DNA of 64,000 nucleotides from Streptomyces sp. HM190 (GTDB taxonomy: Bacteria > Actinomycetota > Actinomycetes > Streptomycetales > Streptomycetaceae). The notes beneath the pieces are model-generated. The model saw only the letters and a program-made list of their open reading frames with translations. It searched no databases and was not told the DNA's origin. The stretch lies in NCBI RefSeq assembly GCF_009857135.1, contig NZ_CP047318.1:6262001-6326000 (forward strand). The letters are read 5' to 3'. Of this stretch, positions 32,473-41,801 are shown piece after piece. The translations under genes were made by a program, and so were the position numbers. Numbering within the stretch: position 1 is the first letter of the stretch; each line of letters begins with the position of its first letter.

Positions 32473-33540
32473 TCAGGGGGCGAGCCAGGCCGAGGTGTAG
32501 GTGTCGATCTCGGCGGTCAGCCGGGCCTTGCCGGGCTCGTCGAGGAAGGCCGCCTCCACCGCGTTCTTCGCGAGCGCGGCCAGCCCCTGCTCGTCGAGGC
32601 CGAGCAGCCGGGCGGCGACCGCGTACTCGCTGTTGAGGTCGGTGCCGAACATCGGCGGGTCGTCGGAGTTGACGGTCACCAGGACCCCGGCCGCCACGAA
32701 CTCCTTGATCGGGTGCTCGTCGAGAGTGCGGACCGCGCGCGTCGCTATGTTCGACGTGGGGCAGACCTCCAGGGCGATCCGGTGCTCGGCGAGGTACGCG
32801 AGCAGCTCCGGGTCCCGGGCGGAACTCGTGCCGTGTCCGATGCGCTCCGCGCGCAGGTCGTTGATCGCGTCCCAGACCGTCTCCGGCCCGGTGGTCTCGC
32901 CGGCGTGCGGCACGGAGTGCAGCCCGGCCGCGATGGCCTGGTCGAAGTACGGCTTGAACTGCGGCCGCGGCACGCCCACCTCGGGCCCGCCGAGCCCGAA
33001 CGACACCAGGCCCTCCGGGCGCAGCCGGTCGTCGGTGGCGAGCCGGATGGTCTCGTCGGCCGACACGAGTCCCGCCTCGCCGGGGATGTCGAAGCACCAG
33101 CGCAGTACGGTCCCGAACTCGGCCTCGGCCGCCTTGCGGGCGTCCTCGATCGCGTCCATGAACGCCCGCTCGTCGATGCCGCGACGCGTCGAGGAGTACG
33201 GCGTGATGGTCAGCTCGGCGTACCGCACCTGCTGCCGGGCCAGGTCCCTGGCCACCTCGAACGTCAGCAACCGGACGTCCTCCGGGGTGCGGATCAGGTC
33301 CACGACGGACAGGTACACCTGGATGAAGTGCGCGAAGTCCGTGAACGTGAAGTAGTCCGCGAGCGCCTCGGGGTCGGTCGGCACCTGGGAGTCGGGGTGG
33401 CGGGCGGCGAGTTCGGAGACGATCCGGGGGGAGGCGGAGCCGACGTGGTGCACGTGCAGTTCGGCCTTGGGCAGGCCGGCGATGAAGGCGTGCAGGTCGC
33501 GGGCGGCGGTGCCGGCGGGCGCGGTGCGGTGGTCGGTCAA
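32473..33540 (-). CDS. Adenosine-deaminase-family enzyme, probably aminodeoxyfutalosine deaminase
   Basis: A 355-residue metal-dependent deaminase: H29/H31 in AELHVHHVGS, H212 and E215 in VPHAGE, H236 in RIGHGTS and D293-D294 in VNSDDPPMFGT. The fold and residues are those of COG1816 (adenosine deaminase-like). From memory, a S. avermitilis COG1816 protein in the equivalent position downstream of rpsB-rlmN was shown to deaminate 6-aminodeoxyfutalosine in the futalosine route to menaquinone, with little adenosine activity. This gene has the same variant HVHHVGS motif and location, so that function is favoured. It is followed at 17 bases by a GDPD gene. Confidence 0.8.
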   Translation of the reverse strand: MTDHRTAPAGTAARDLHAFIAGLPKAELHVHHVGSASPRIVSELAARHPDSQVPTDPEALADYFTFTDFAHFIQVYLSVVDLIRTPEDVRLLTFEVARDLARQQVRYAELTITPYSSTRRGIDERAFMDAIEDARKAAEAEFGTVLRWCFDIPGEAGLVSADETIRLATDDRLRPEGLVSFGLGGPEVGVPRPQFKPYFDQAIAAGLHSVPHAGETTGPETVWDAINDLRAERIGHGTSSARDPELLAYLAEHRIALEVCPTSNIATRAVRTLDEHPIKEFVAAGVLVTVNSDDPPMFGTDLNSEYAVAARLLGLDEQGLAALAKNAVEAAFLDEPGKARLTAEIDTYTSAWLAP

Positions 33541-33752
33541 GGTTCCTCCCGGGAACGGCGTCCGGCCCGGACCGGTGGTCTTCGCCGGGGGACGCGGATG
33601 ATCGGCTGATCGATGACTCGGGGGTCATCGTAGGCGGCGAGATCCTCGTCGGGGGCCCCGGGCTTTAGCATGACCGAACGTACGGCTGATGGTGCGCCGT
33701 CATCCGCAGATCCGACCGTCAGGTCGTCAGGTTGTCCGGGCGTCGGGCCGCC

Positions 33753-33782
33753 CGGCCATGTGGCCGCCCGGCCATGTGGCCG
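33753..33782. repeat. Two tandem palindromes, 16-bp period
   Basis: CGGCCATGTGGCCG (perfect dyad CGGCCA-TG-TGGCCG) occurs at 33753-33766 and again at 33769-33782. It lies about 100 bases before the DUF4190 gene and could be tandem operators or a stable cruciform. Confidence 0.8.
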
Positions 33783-33877
33783 TCCGGCCGGCCGGTACGG
33801 CACTCCGGATCAGCGGTACGACGGGGTCGACGAGCCGCAACGTCACGACGCGGAACGGAACAGAGGGGGACCCGCGT

Positions 33878-35224
33878 ATGCCGTCCGACGAGGCCACCAC
33901 TCCGGCGACAGCCGGCCATCCCGCCGCCCCGCCGCCACACCGGGGCGGTTGGGAGGCGCCGGGGGAGGGCGCGATATCCGGGGCGGGGACCGATGCGGGT
34001 GCCGCCGGGGCGGGAGCCGCGTCCACCTCCGCGGGAGCGGAGGGAGAGGCCGCGTCCGTGGAGACGCCGCCCGCCCCTGAGGACCCCGTACCGCAGCCGG
34101 TGAGCTCTTCTCCGGGGCCCGCCGATGTCTCTCCACAGCCCTTGGGCGCCACTCCCACGCCGAAGGTCGTGCTCGACAAGCCCGAGCGTGCCGACGCGGC
34201 GGACACCGGTCGGGTGTCGCTCGACAAGCCTGCCGCTACCGCCGCGGCTGCCGGAGCGACGGACTCCGCAATGCCCGCGGCCCCCGCCGTGCAGGAGCCA
34301 GCTGCCCCTGCCGCGTGGACCCCGCCGTTCGCCACCGCGTCCGGGGCGCGCGAGCCCTTCGCGGCACCGGGGGGCGGGACGGCGTTCCCGGCGCCCGCGC
34401 CCCACCCGGCCCACCCCTTCGCCCCGCCCCCGGCCGGAACCGCCTCACCGGCGCCGGTGCCGCAGGCAGCCCACCCCTTCGCTCCCCCCGCGGCGACTCC
34501 ACCCCCCGCCGCCCAGGGCCCCGCCCCGGCCCACCCCTTCGCCCCGCCCCCGGCCGGGACGACGAACTTCCCGGCGCCCGCGCCCCACGCCGCCCTCCCC
34601 TTGCCGACGTACCCGCCGACGCCGACACCGACGCCCGGCCCCGGCGCCCCCTTCGCCCCGCTGGACCCGGCCGCCCACGCCTACCCGTCGCCCCTGCCCG
34701 GCGCGACGGACGGCGCCCCCGTACCGCCCCCGCCGATCAGCCCCGACGGACCCGGGCAGTTCCCGTACGGCTACGGCTACGCGCCGTACCCGGGGGGCGG
34801 CCCCGGCCCGGCAGGGCACCCGTATGCCCCCGGCTACGGCTGGCCCCTCCTGCCGCCCCCGCCGAGCAACGGGACGGGCATCGCCTCGATGGTGCTCGGG
34901 ATCTGCGCGGCGACGTTGTTCTTCATGTGGCCGCTCGCGATCCTGCTGGGCGTGATGGCGGTGATCTTCGGCGTCGTCGGCCGCGCCAAGGCGAGCCGGG
35001 GCGAGGCGACCAACCCCGGGCACGCGCTGGCCGGGATCATCTGCGGCATCGCCGGCTTCCTCATGGGCATCGGCTTCTTCGTCCTGATCGTCGTCGCTCC
35101 GGACGGCACGGACGAGTCGGACACCGACGTCTTCGACGACGGCTACGACACCTCCCTGTCGCTGGTCCTGTCCGCCGAGAACGCCCCGCCGCCTCTCGCC
35201 GCCCCCGCCGCGCCCCGCCGGTAG
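33878..35224 (+). CDS. Proline-rich DUF4190 membrane protein
   Basis: A 448-residue protein. Residues 1-325 are low-complexity Ala/Pro/Gly with repeated AHPFAPPPAGT units (three full copies). The C-terminal 120 residues are the DUF4190 domain: NGTGIASMVLGICAATLFFMWPLAILLGVMAVIFG, then GHALAGIICGIAGFLMGIGFFVLIV, two membrane helices with a cytoplasmic basic loop. The tail is acidic. DUF4190 proteins are common in actinobacteria with no known function; the disordered arm may bind or scaffold. ATG with AGAGGGGG upstream. Confidence 0.82.
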   Translation: MPSDEATTPATAGHPAAPPPHRGGWEAPGEGAISGAGTDAGAAGAGAASTSAGAEGEAASVETPPAPEDPVPQPVSSSPGPADVSPQPLGATPTPKVVLDKPERADAADTGRVSLDKPAATAAAAGATDSAMPAAPAVQEPAAPAAWTPPFATASGAREPFAAPGGGTAFPAPAPHPAHPFAPPPAGTASPAPVPQAAHPFAPPAATPPPAAQGPAPAHPFAPPPAGTTNFPAPAPHAALPLPTYPPTPTPTPGPGAPFAPLDPAAHAYPSPLPGATDGAPVPPPPISPDGPGQFPYGYGYAPYPGGGPGPAGHPYAPGYGWPLLPPPPSNGTGIASMVLGICAATLFFMWPLAILLGVMAVIFGVVGRAKASRGEATNPGHALAGIICGIAGFLMGIGFFVLIVVAPDGTDESDTDVFDDGYDTSLSLVLSAENAPPPLAAPAAPRR

Positions 35225-35227
35225 CGG

Positions 35228-35794
35228 CTACCCTGCCCGCCCCCGCAGCAGCCGCTCCCGCGCCTCCATCAGGGCGAAGCCCAGCAGGTTCGGGCCCCGC
35301 CACTGCGCGGGGTCCGCCGCGCGTTCGTCGTCCGCCGCCAGGCCGATGCCCCAGACCCGGTCGAGAGGGCTGGCCTCGACGAGGACGCGGCCCCGGGTGC
35401 CCAGGAGGTAGGCCCGCAGATCGTCGTGCGCGGCGAACTTGTGGACGCTGCCCTCGACGACGATGCCGAAGCGCTCCCGCTCCCACCGGGCCTCGTCGAA
35501 GCCGCGTACGAGGCGCCCCACCTTCTTGGCCGTCGCCGGGCTCGACGCCGCGACGGCCTCGCGCTCCGCCTCCTCGTCACCGAACAGCCGGGCCTTGGAC
35601 GCCATCATCCAGTGCTCCGCCGTCGCGTACTCCACGCCGTCCACCGTGAACGGCGACGGCCACCACTGGCTCAGACAGCTCGGCCCCACCCGGCCGTCGG
35701 GCCGCGGACGGTGCCCCCAGAAATGCAGGTACCTGACCCTCGCCCCCGCCTGGACCTCGCTGATCAGCGCGTCCCAAGAATCGATCTTCAGCAT
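35228..35794 (-). CDS. NADAR family protein
   Basis: A 188-residue NADAR (DUF1768/YbiA-like) protein: YLHFWGHRPRPDGRVGPSCLSQWWPSPFTVDG, EYATAEHWMMASKARLFGD, then NLLGFALMEARERL. The family hydrolyses N-glycosidic bonds of ADP-ribose and riboflavin-pathway intermediates; some members remove ADP-ribose from DNA guanine as antitoxins of DarT2-like toxins. No toxin gene is next to this one. ATG at 35794 preferred to an upstream in-frame start. It ends three bases after the convergent DUF4190 gene. Confidence 0.88.
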   Translation of the reverse strand: MLKIDSWDALISEVQAGARVRYLHFWGHRPRPDGRVGPSCLSQWWPSPFTVDGVEYATAEHWMMASKARLFGDEEAEREAVAASSPATAKKVGRLVRGFDEARWERERFGIVVEGSVHKFAAHDDLRAYLLGTRGRVLVEASPLDRVWGIGLAADDERAADPAQWRGPNLLGFALMEARERLLRGRAG

Positions 35795-35889
35795 GCCGCC
35801 GAGTGTGGCACCCGCCACTGACACTCCGTCCTCGATTTTCGCTTGCAACTGGACACCTGGTCGACAGATTCCGTCGCGTAACCAAATGG

Positions 35890-35910
35890 CAACAACGGAA
35901 TCACTTGTTG
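35890..35910. promoter_or_regulatory. Inverted repeat in the aldehyde dehydrogenase leader
   Basis: CAACAA...TTGTTG (9-base centre) about 95 bases upstream of the next gene, in an AT-richer stretch. It may be an operator for the polyamine operon. The binding protein is unknown. Confidence 0.45.
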
Positions 35911-36006
35911 ATGCCCCATCCCTCTGTCAGGATCGGCACTCAAATCGAGCTGGAGCTACGCCACCCGTCCCCTGGGACACAGGGGGACAAGGCGGAGGAG
36001 AGCGAC

Positions 36007-37542
36007 ATGCAGAACCCGGGCACCGCCACCCCGGACCGATTCCCCGCGCAGGAACGCTTCACGGCCGGCGCACAGTACATCGCCGGCCGCTTCACCAAGG
36101 GCACGTCGGGTCAGACGCACGCGGTCGTGGACCCCGCCACCGGCGACGAGGTCATCACCTACGAGCTGGCCGGCACCGACGACGTGGACGCGGCCGTCGC
36201 CGCCGCCCGCCGGGCGTTCTCCGGCTGGGCGGGAGCCACGCCCGGCGAGCGGTCGGACGCGCTGCACCGGTTCGCCGGCGTGCTCGCCGACCGGGCCGAG
36301 GAACTCGCCCGCGCGGAGTCGCTCCAGTGCGGGAAGCCGCTGAAGCTCACCCGTGAGTTCGACGTCCCCGGCACCATCGACAACACCGCTTTCTTCGCGG
36401 GCGCGGCACGGCATCTCCAGGGCCAGGCGGCCGGTGAGTACTCCGGGGACCACACCTCCTACGTACGGCGTGAGCCCATCGGTGTCGTCGGCTCCATCGC
36501 GCCCTGGAACTACCCCCTCCAGATGGCCGCCTGGAAGATCCTCCCGGCGGTCGCCGCGGGCAACACGATCGTCCTGAAGCCCGCCGAGCTGACCCCGCTC
36601 ACCTCGCTGCTGTTCGCGCAGGCCGCCACCGACGCCGGAATCCCGGACGGTGTGATCAACATCGTCACCGGCACCGGGAGGGTGGCCGGCGAGCACCTCG
36701 TGGGCCACCCCGACGTGGCCATGACGTCCTTCACGGGCTCCACCGCCGTCGGCAAGCGGGTCGCCGAGATCGCCACGGCCACCGTCAAGCGGCTGCACCT
36801 GGAACTCGGCGGCAAGGCCCCCTTCGTCGTCTTCGACGACGCGGACCTGGAAGCCGCCGTGCACGGCGCCGTCGCGGGCGCCCTCATCAACACCGGGCAG
36901 GACTGCACGGCCGCCACGCGCGCGTACGTGCAGCGTCCCCTCTACGAGGCGTTCGTCGAGCGCACGGCCGCCCTCATGGAGACCGTCCGGCTCGGTGACC
37001 CGTTCGCGCCCGGCACCGACCTCGGGCCGCTGATCTCGCACGTCCAGCGCGACCGGGTCGCCGGCTTCGTCGACCGGGCCCGCGGGTACGCGCGCGTGGT
37101 CGCCGGTGGCGAGGCGCCGCAGGGGGAGCTGGCGAAGGGCGCGTACTATCGTCCGACGCTCGTCGCCGACGCCGCCCAGGACAGCGAGATCGTCCAGTCG
37201 GAGATCTTCGGCCCCGTCCTCGTCGTCCTGCCGTTCGACACCGACGACGAGGGCATCCGGCTCGCCAACGACACCCCGTACGGGCTCGCCGCCTCCGCCT
37301 GGAGCCGCGACGTGTACCGGGCGGGCCGCGCCACCCGGGAGATCAGGGCCGGGTGCGTATGGGTCAACGACCACATTCCGATCATCAGTGAGATGCCGCA
37401 CGGCGGCATCAAGGCGTCCGGCTTCGGCAAGGACATGTCGGCGTACTCGTTCGAGGAGTACACGCAGATCAAACACGTCATGTTCGACAATACGGCGGTC
37501 GCCAGGAAGGACTGGCACCGCACGATCTTCGGGGACCGCTAG
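36007..37542 (+). CDS. Aldehyde dehydrogenase of the polyamine operon
   Basis: A 511-residue ALDH: N168 in APWNYP, E266 in LELGGKAP and C300 in NTGQDCTAATR. The DHIPIISEMPHGG C-terminal segment is the aminobutyraldehyde dehydrogenase type. The first 30 residues extend beyond the core. GGAGGAGAGC lies just before the ATG. It is followed by potD, potA, potB, potC and a PuuB-like oxidase on the same strand, so it should oxidise the aldehyde made from imported polyamines. It is a near paralog of the dehydrogenase at 24.9 kb. Confidence 0.9.
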   Translation: MQNPGTATPDRFPAQERFTAGAQYIAGRFTKGTSGQTHAVVDPATGDEVITYELAGTDDVDAAVAAARRAFSGWAGATPGERSDALHRFAGVLADRAEELARAESLQCGKPLKLTREFDVPGTIDNTAFFAGAARHLQGQAAGEYSGDHTSYVRREPIGVVGSIAPWNYPLQMAAWKILPAVAAGNTIVLKPAELTPLTSLLFAQAATDAGIPDGVINIVTGTGRVAGEHLVGHPDVAMTSFTGSTAVGKRVAEIATATVKRLHLELGGKAPFVVFDDADLEAAVHGAVAGALINTGQDCTAATRAYVQRPLYEAFVERTAALMETVRLGDPFAPGTDLGPLISHVQRDRVAGFVDRARGYARVVAGGEAPQGELAKGAYYRPTLVADAAQDSEIVQSEIFGPVLVVLPFDTDDEGIRLANDTPYGLAASAWSRDVYRAGRATREIRAGCVWVNDHIPIISEMPHGGIKASGFGKDMSAYSFEEYTQIKHVMFDNTAVARKDWHRTIFGDR

Positions 37543-37626
37543 TCAGACCGGGGACCCGGCCGCCCGACCGTCGGCCGGCCCTCGCCACCCTCCCGAAAGG
37601 GCACCTCCCGAAAGGGCATCACGCGC

Positions 37627-38871
37627 ATGGAGCAGTACGAGCCCGACCGCCTGTCCCCGGCCCAGGTGGCCGCCATGCGGCGCAGTCTCAGGAACGGCAG
37701 GGCCGCACTGAGCCGCCGTTCGCTGCTGCGCGCCGGAACGGGCGGCGCGCTCGCCGTCGGCGCGCTCGGCACGCTGAGCGCCTGCGGCATCCCCGCGGCT
37801 AAGAACACCGCGGGCGTCTCGTCCGAGGACCGCTCGGCCAAGGAGAAGGAGATCGCCTTCTCCAACTGGACCGAGTACATGGACGTCGACGACAGCGGCA
37901 AGCGCCACCCGAGTCTGGACGCGTTCACCCGGCGCACCGGCATCAAGGTCAAGTACACCGAGGACATCAACGACAACGTCGAGTTCTTCGGCAAGATCAA
38001 GCCGCAGCTCGCCGCCGGTCAGGCCACCGGCCGCGACCTCATCTGCGTCACCGACTGGCTGGCGGCCCGGCTCATACGCTTCGGGTGGGTCCAGAAGCTC
38101 GACCAGTCCAACCTGCCGCACGCCTTCACGAACCTCTCGCAGCAGTTCCGCAGCCCCGACTGGGACCCGGGGCGGGCCCACTCCTACCCCTGGCAGGGCA
38201 TCTCGACCGTCATCGCCTTCAACCGCAAGGCCCTCGACGGCGAGGAGGTGAAGTCGGTCTCCGACCTGCTCGACAACCCGAAGCTGAAGGGCCGCATAGG
38301 CTTCCTCTCCGAGATGCGCGACAGCATCGGGATGACCCTGCTCGACATGGGCAAGGACCCGGCGACGTTCTCCGACGACGACTACGACGCCGCGATCGCC
38401 CGTCTCCAGAAGGCCGTCGACAAGGGCCAGATCCGCCGCTTCACCGGCAACGACTACACCTCCGACCTCACCAAGGGCGACCTCGCCGCCTGCGTCGCCT
38501 GGGCCGGTGACGTCGTCCAGCTCAAGGCGGACAGCCCCGACGTCGACTTCGTCATCCCGGACAGTGGCTACATGACCTCGACGGACAACCTGCTGATCCC
38601 GAACAAGGCCCGCCACAAGACCAACGCCGAACGGCTGATCGACTACTACTACGAGCCGAAACCCGCCGCGGAACTCGCCGCGTACATCAACTACGTGTGC
38701 CCCGTCGACGGTGTGAGGGCGGAGCTGGCCAAGATCGACGAGGACGCGGCGAACAACCCGCTGATCATCCCCGACGCCGCCATGGCGGCCAAGTCCCACG
38801 CCTTCCGCTCCCTCACCCAGAAGGAAGAGACGGCGTACGAAGAGAAGTTCGCGAAGCTGACGGGGGCGTGA
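37627..38871 (+). CDS. potD: Spermidine/putrescine-binding lipoprotein
   Basis: A 414-residue PotD-like lipoprotein with a twin-arginine signal (SRRSLLRAG) and lipobox LSAC (C53). Binding-fold blocks: IAFSNWTEYMDVDDSG, TGRDLICVTDWLAARLIRFGWVQ, YPWQGISTVIAFN and WAGDVVQLKADSPDVDFVIPDSG. It begins the potD-potA-potB-potC set. The preceding gap is 84 bases and repeats CTCCCGAAAGGGCA. It is the binding protein of the operon's importer and is paralogous to the orphan one at 26.5 kb. Confidence 0.92.
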   Translation: MEQYEPDRLSPAQVAAMRRSLRNGRAALSRRSLLRAGTGGALAVGALGTLSACGIPAAKNTAGVSSEDRSAKEKEIAFSNWTEYMDVDDSGKRHPSLDAFTRRTGIKVKYTEDINDNVEFFGKIKPQLAAGQATGRDLICVTDWLAARLIRFGWVQKLDQSNLPHAFTNLSQQFRSPDWDPGRAHSYPWQGISTVIAFNRKALDGEEVKSVSDLLDNPKLKGRIGFLSEMRDSIGMTLLDMGKDPATFSDDDYDAAIARLQKAVDKGQIRRFTGNDYTSDLTKGDLAACVAWAGDVVQLKADSPDVDFVIPDSGYMTSTDNLLIPNKARHKTNAERLIDYYYEPKPAAELAAYINYVCPVDGVRAELAKIDEDAANNPLIIPDAAMAAKSHAFRSLTQKEETAYEEKFAKLTGA

Positions 38872-38879
38872 CGAGGACC

Positions 38880-40030
<1,151 letters not shown>

Positions 40031-40031
<1 letters not shown>

Positions 40032-40963
40032 TGTCGACCCTCACCGAAGCCGAGGCGCCACCGCCCACGGCGCCCGTACCCACGGCGAAGCCAGCCCGCA
40101 GACGGGGCCGCTGGACGCCGTACCTGCTCCTCGCGCCCGGTCTGATCTGGCTGGTCGTGTTCTTCGCGATGCCGATGGTCTACCAGGCCTCCACGTCCGT
40201 GCAGACGGGCTCCCTGGAGGAGGGATACCGGGTCACCTGGCACGTCGCGACCTACTGGGACGCGCTCAGCGAGTACTACCCGCAGTTCCTGCGCTCGGTG
40301 CTCTACGCCGGCACGGCGACGTTCCTGTGCCTGCTGCTGGGCTATCCGCTGGCGTACCTGATCGCGTTCCGCGCCGGGCGCTGGCGCAACCTGATCCTGA
40401 TCCTGGTGATCGCGCCGTTCTTCACCAGCTTCCTGATCCGCACCCTCGCCTGGAAGACGATCCTCGCGGACGGCGGCCCGGTGGTCGGCGCCCTCAACTC
40501 GCTGCACGTCCTCGACGTCACCAGCTGGCTCGGCCTCACGGCGGGCGACCGCGTGCTGGCCACGCCGCTCGCGGTGGTCTGCGGCCTCACGTACAACTTC
40601 CTGCCGTTCATGATCCTGCCGCTCTACACCTCGCTGGAGCGCATCGACGGGCGGCTGCACGAGGCGGCGGGCGACCTCTACGCGACCCCGCTCACCACCT
40701 TCCGCAAGGTCACCTTCCCGCTGTCCATGCCCGGTGTCGTCTCCGGCACCCTGCTGACGTTCATCCCCGCCAGCGGCGACTACGTGAACGCCGAACTGCT
40801 CGGCTCCACCAACACCCAGATGATCGGCAACGTGATCCAGAGCCAGTTCCTGAGGATTCTCGACTATCCGACGGCGGCGGCCCTCTCGTTCATCCTCATG
40901 GCCGCGATCCTCATCATGGTCACGGTCTACATCCGCAGGTCCGGGACGGAGGATCTGGTTTAA
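40031..40963 (+). CDS. potB: Polyamine ABC transporter permease
   Basis: A 310-residue permease with six membrane segments (YLLLAPGLIWLVVFFAMPM first). The EAA loop is LHEAAGDLYATPLTTFRKVTFP. PotB-type: longer N-terminal periplasmic part and a cytoplasmic, proline-rich start. It overlaps potA by one base and ends exactly where potC begins (TAA ATG). Confidence 0.93.
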
Positions 40964-41764
40964 ATGGCCTTCCTGAACTGGCTCAAGCGGCATCTCGTCG
41001 TCATCGCGGGACTGCTCACCCTCGGATATCTGCTCCTGCCCAATGTCGTGGTCACGGTCTTCTCCTTCAACCAGCCGAAGGGCCGCTTCAACTACGAGTG
41101 GCAGGAATTCTCCACGGCTGCCTGGACCGACCCGTGCGGCGTCGCCGACCTGTGCGGCTCGCTCTCGCTCAGCCTCCAGCTCGCCGCCTGGGCGACCCTC
41201 GGGGCGACCGTCCTCGGCACCCTGATCGCCTTCGCGCTCGTCCGCTACCGGTTCCGCGCGCGGGGCGCCGTCAACTCGCTGATCTTCCTGCCGATGGCGA
41301 TGCCCGAGGTCGTGATGGCCGCCTCGCTGCTCACCCTGTTCCTCAACCTGGGTGCCCAGCTGGGCTTCTGGACGATCCTCATCGCCCACATCATGTTCTG
41401 CCTCAGCTTCGTCGTCGTCGCCGTCAAGGCGCGCGTGATGTCGATGGACCCCCGACTGGAGGAGGCCGCGCGGGACCTGTACGCCGGCCCCGTACAGACC
41501 TTCCTGCGCGTCACCCTGCCGATCGCCGCGCCCGGTATCGCGGCGGGCGCGCTCCTCGCGTTCGCGCTCTCCTTCGACGATTTCATCATCACCAATTTCA
41601 ACGCCGGTTCGACCGTCACCTTCCCCATGTTCGTCTGGGGTTCGGCGCAGCGCGGAACGCCCGTCCAGATCAATGTCGTCGGTACGGCCATGTTCCTCAT
41701 CGCCGTACTGTTCGTGGTGGCCGGAATGGTCGTCACGAATCGCAGAAAGCGGCAGAAGGCATAA
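40964..41764 (+). CDS. potC: Polyamine ABC transporter permease
   Basis: A 266-residue six-helix permease; EAA loop LEEAARDLYAGPVQTFLRVTLP. PotC type (VVTVFSFNQPKGRFNYEW near the N-terminus is the family hallmark). It is contiguous with potB without a gap and precedes the FAD oxidase by 37 bases. Confidence 0.93.
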   Translation: MAFLNWLKRHLVVIAGLLTLGYLLLPNVVVTVFSFNQPKGRFNYEWQEFSTAAWTDPCGVADLCGSLSLSLQLAAWATLGATVLGTLIAFALVRYRFRARGAVNSLIFLPMAMPEVVMAASLLTLFLNLGAQLGFWTILIAHIMFCLSFVVVAVKARVMSMDPRLEEAARDLYAGPVQTFLRVTLPIAAPGIAAGALLAFALSFDDFIITNFNAGSTVTFPMFVWGSAQRGTPVQINVVGTAMFLIAVLFVVAGMVVTNRRKRQKA

Positions 41765-41801
41765 CGCCGTCCGCCGGAATTCTCTGTTGGGAGTTGACAT
41801 C

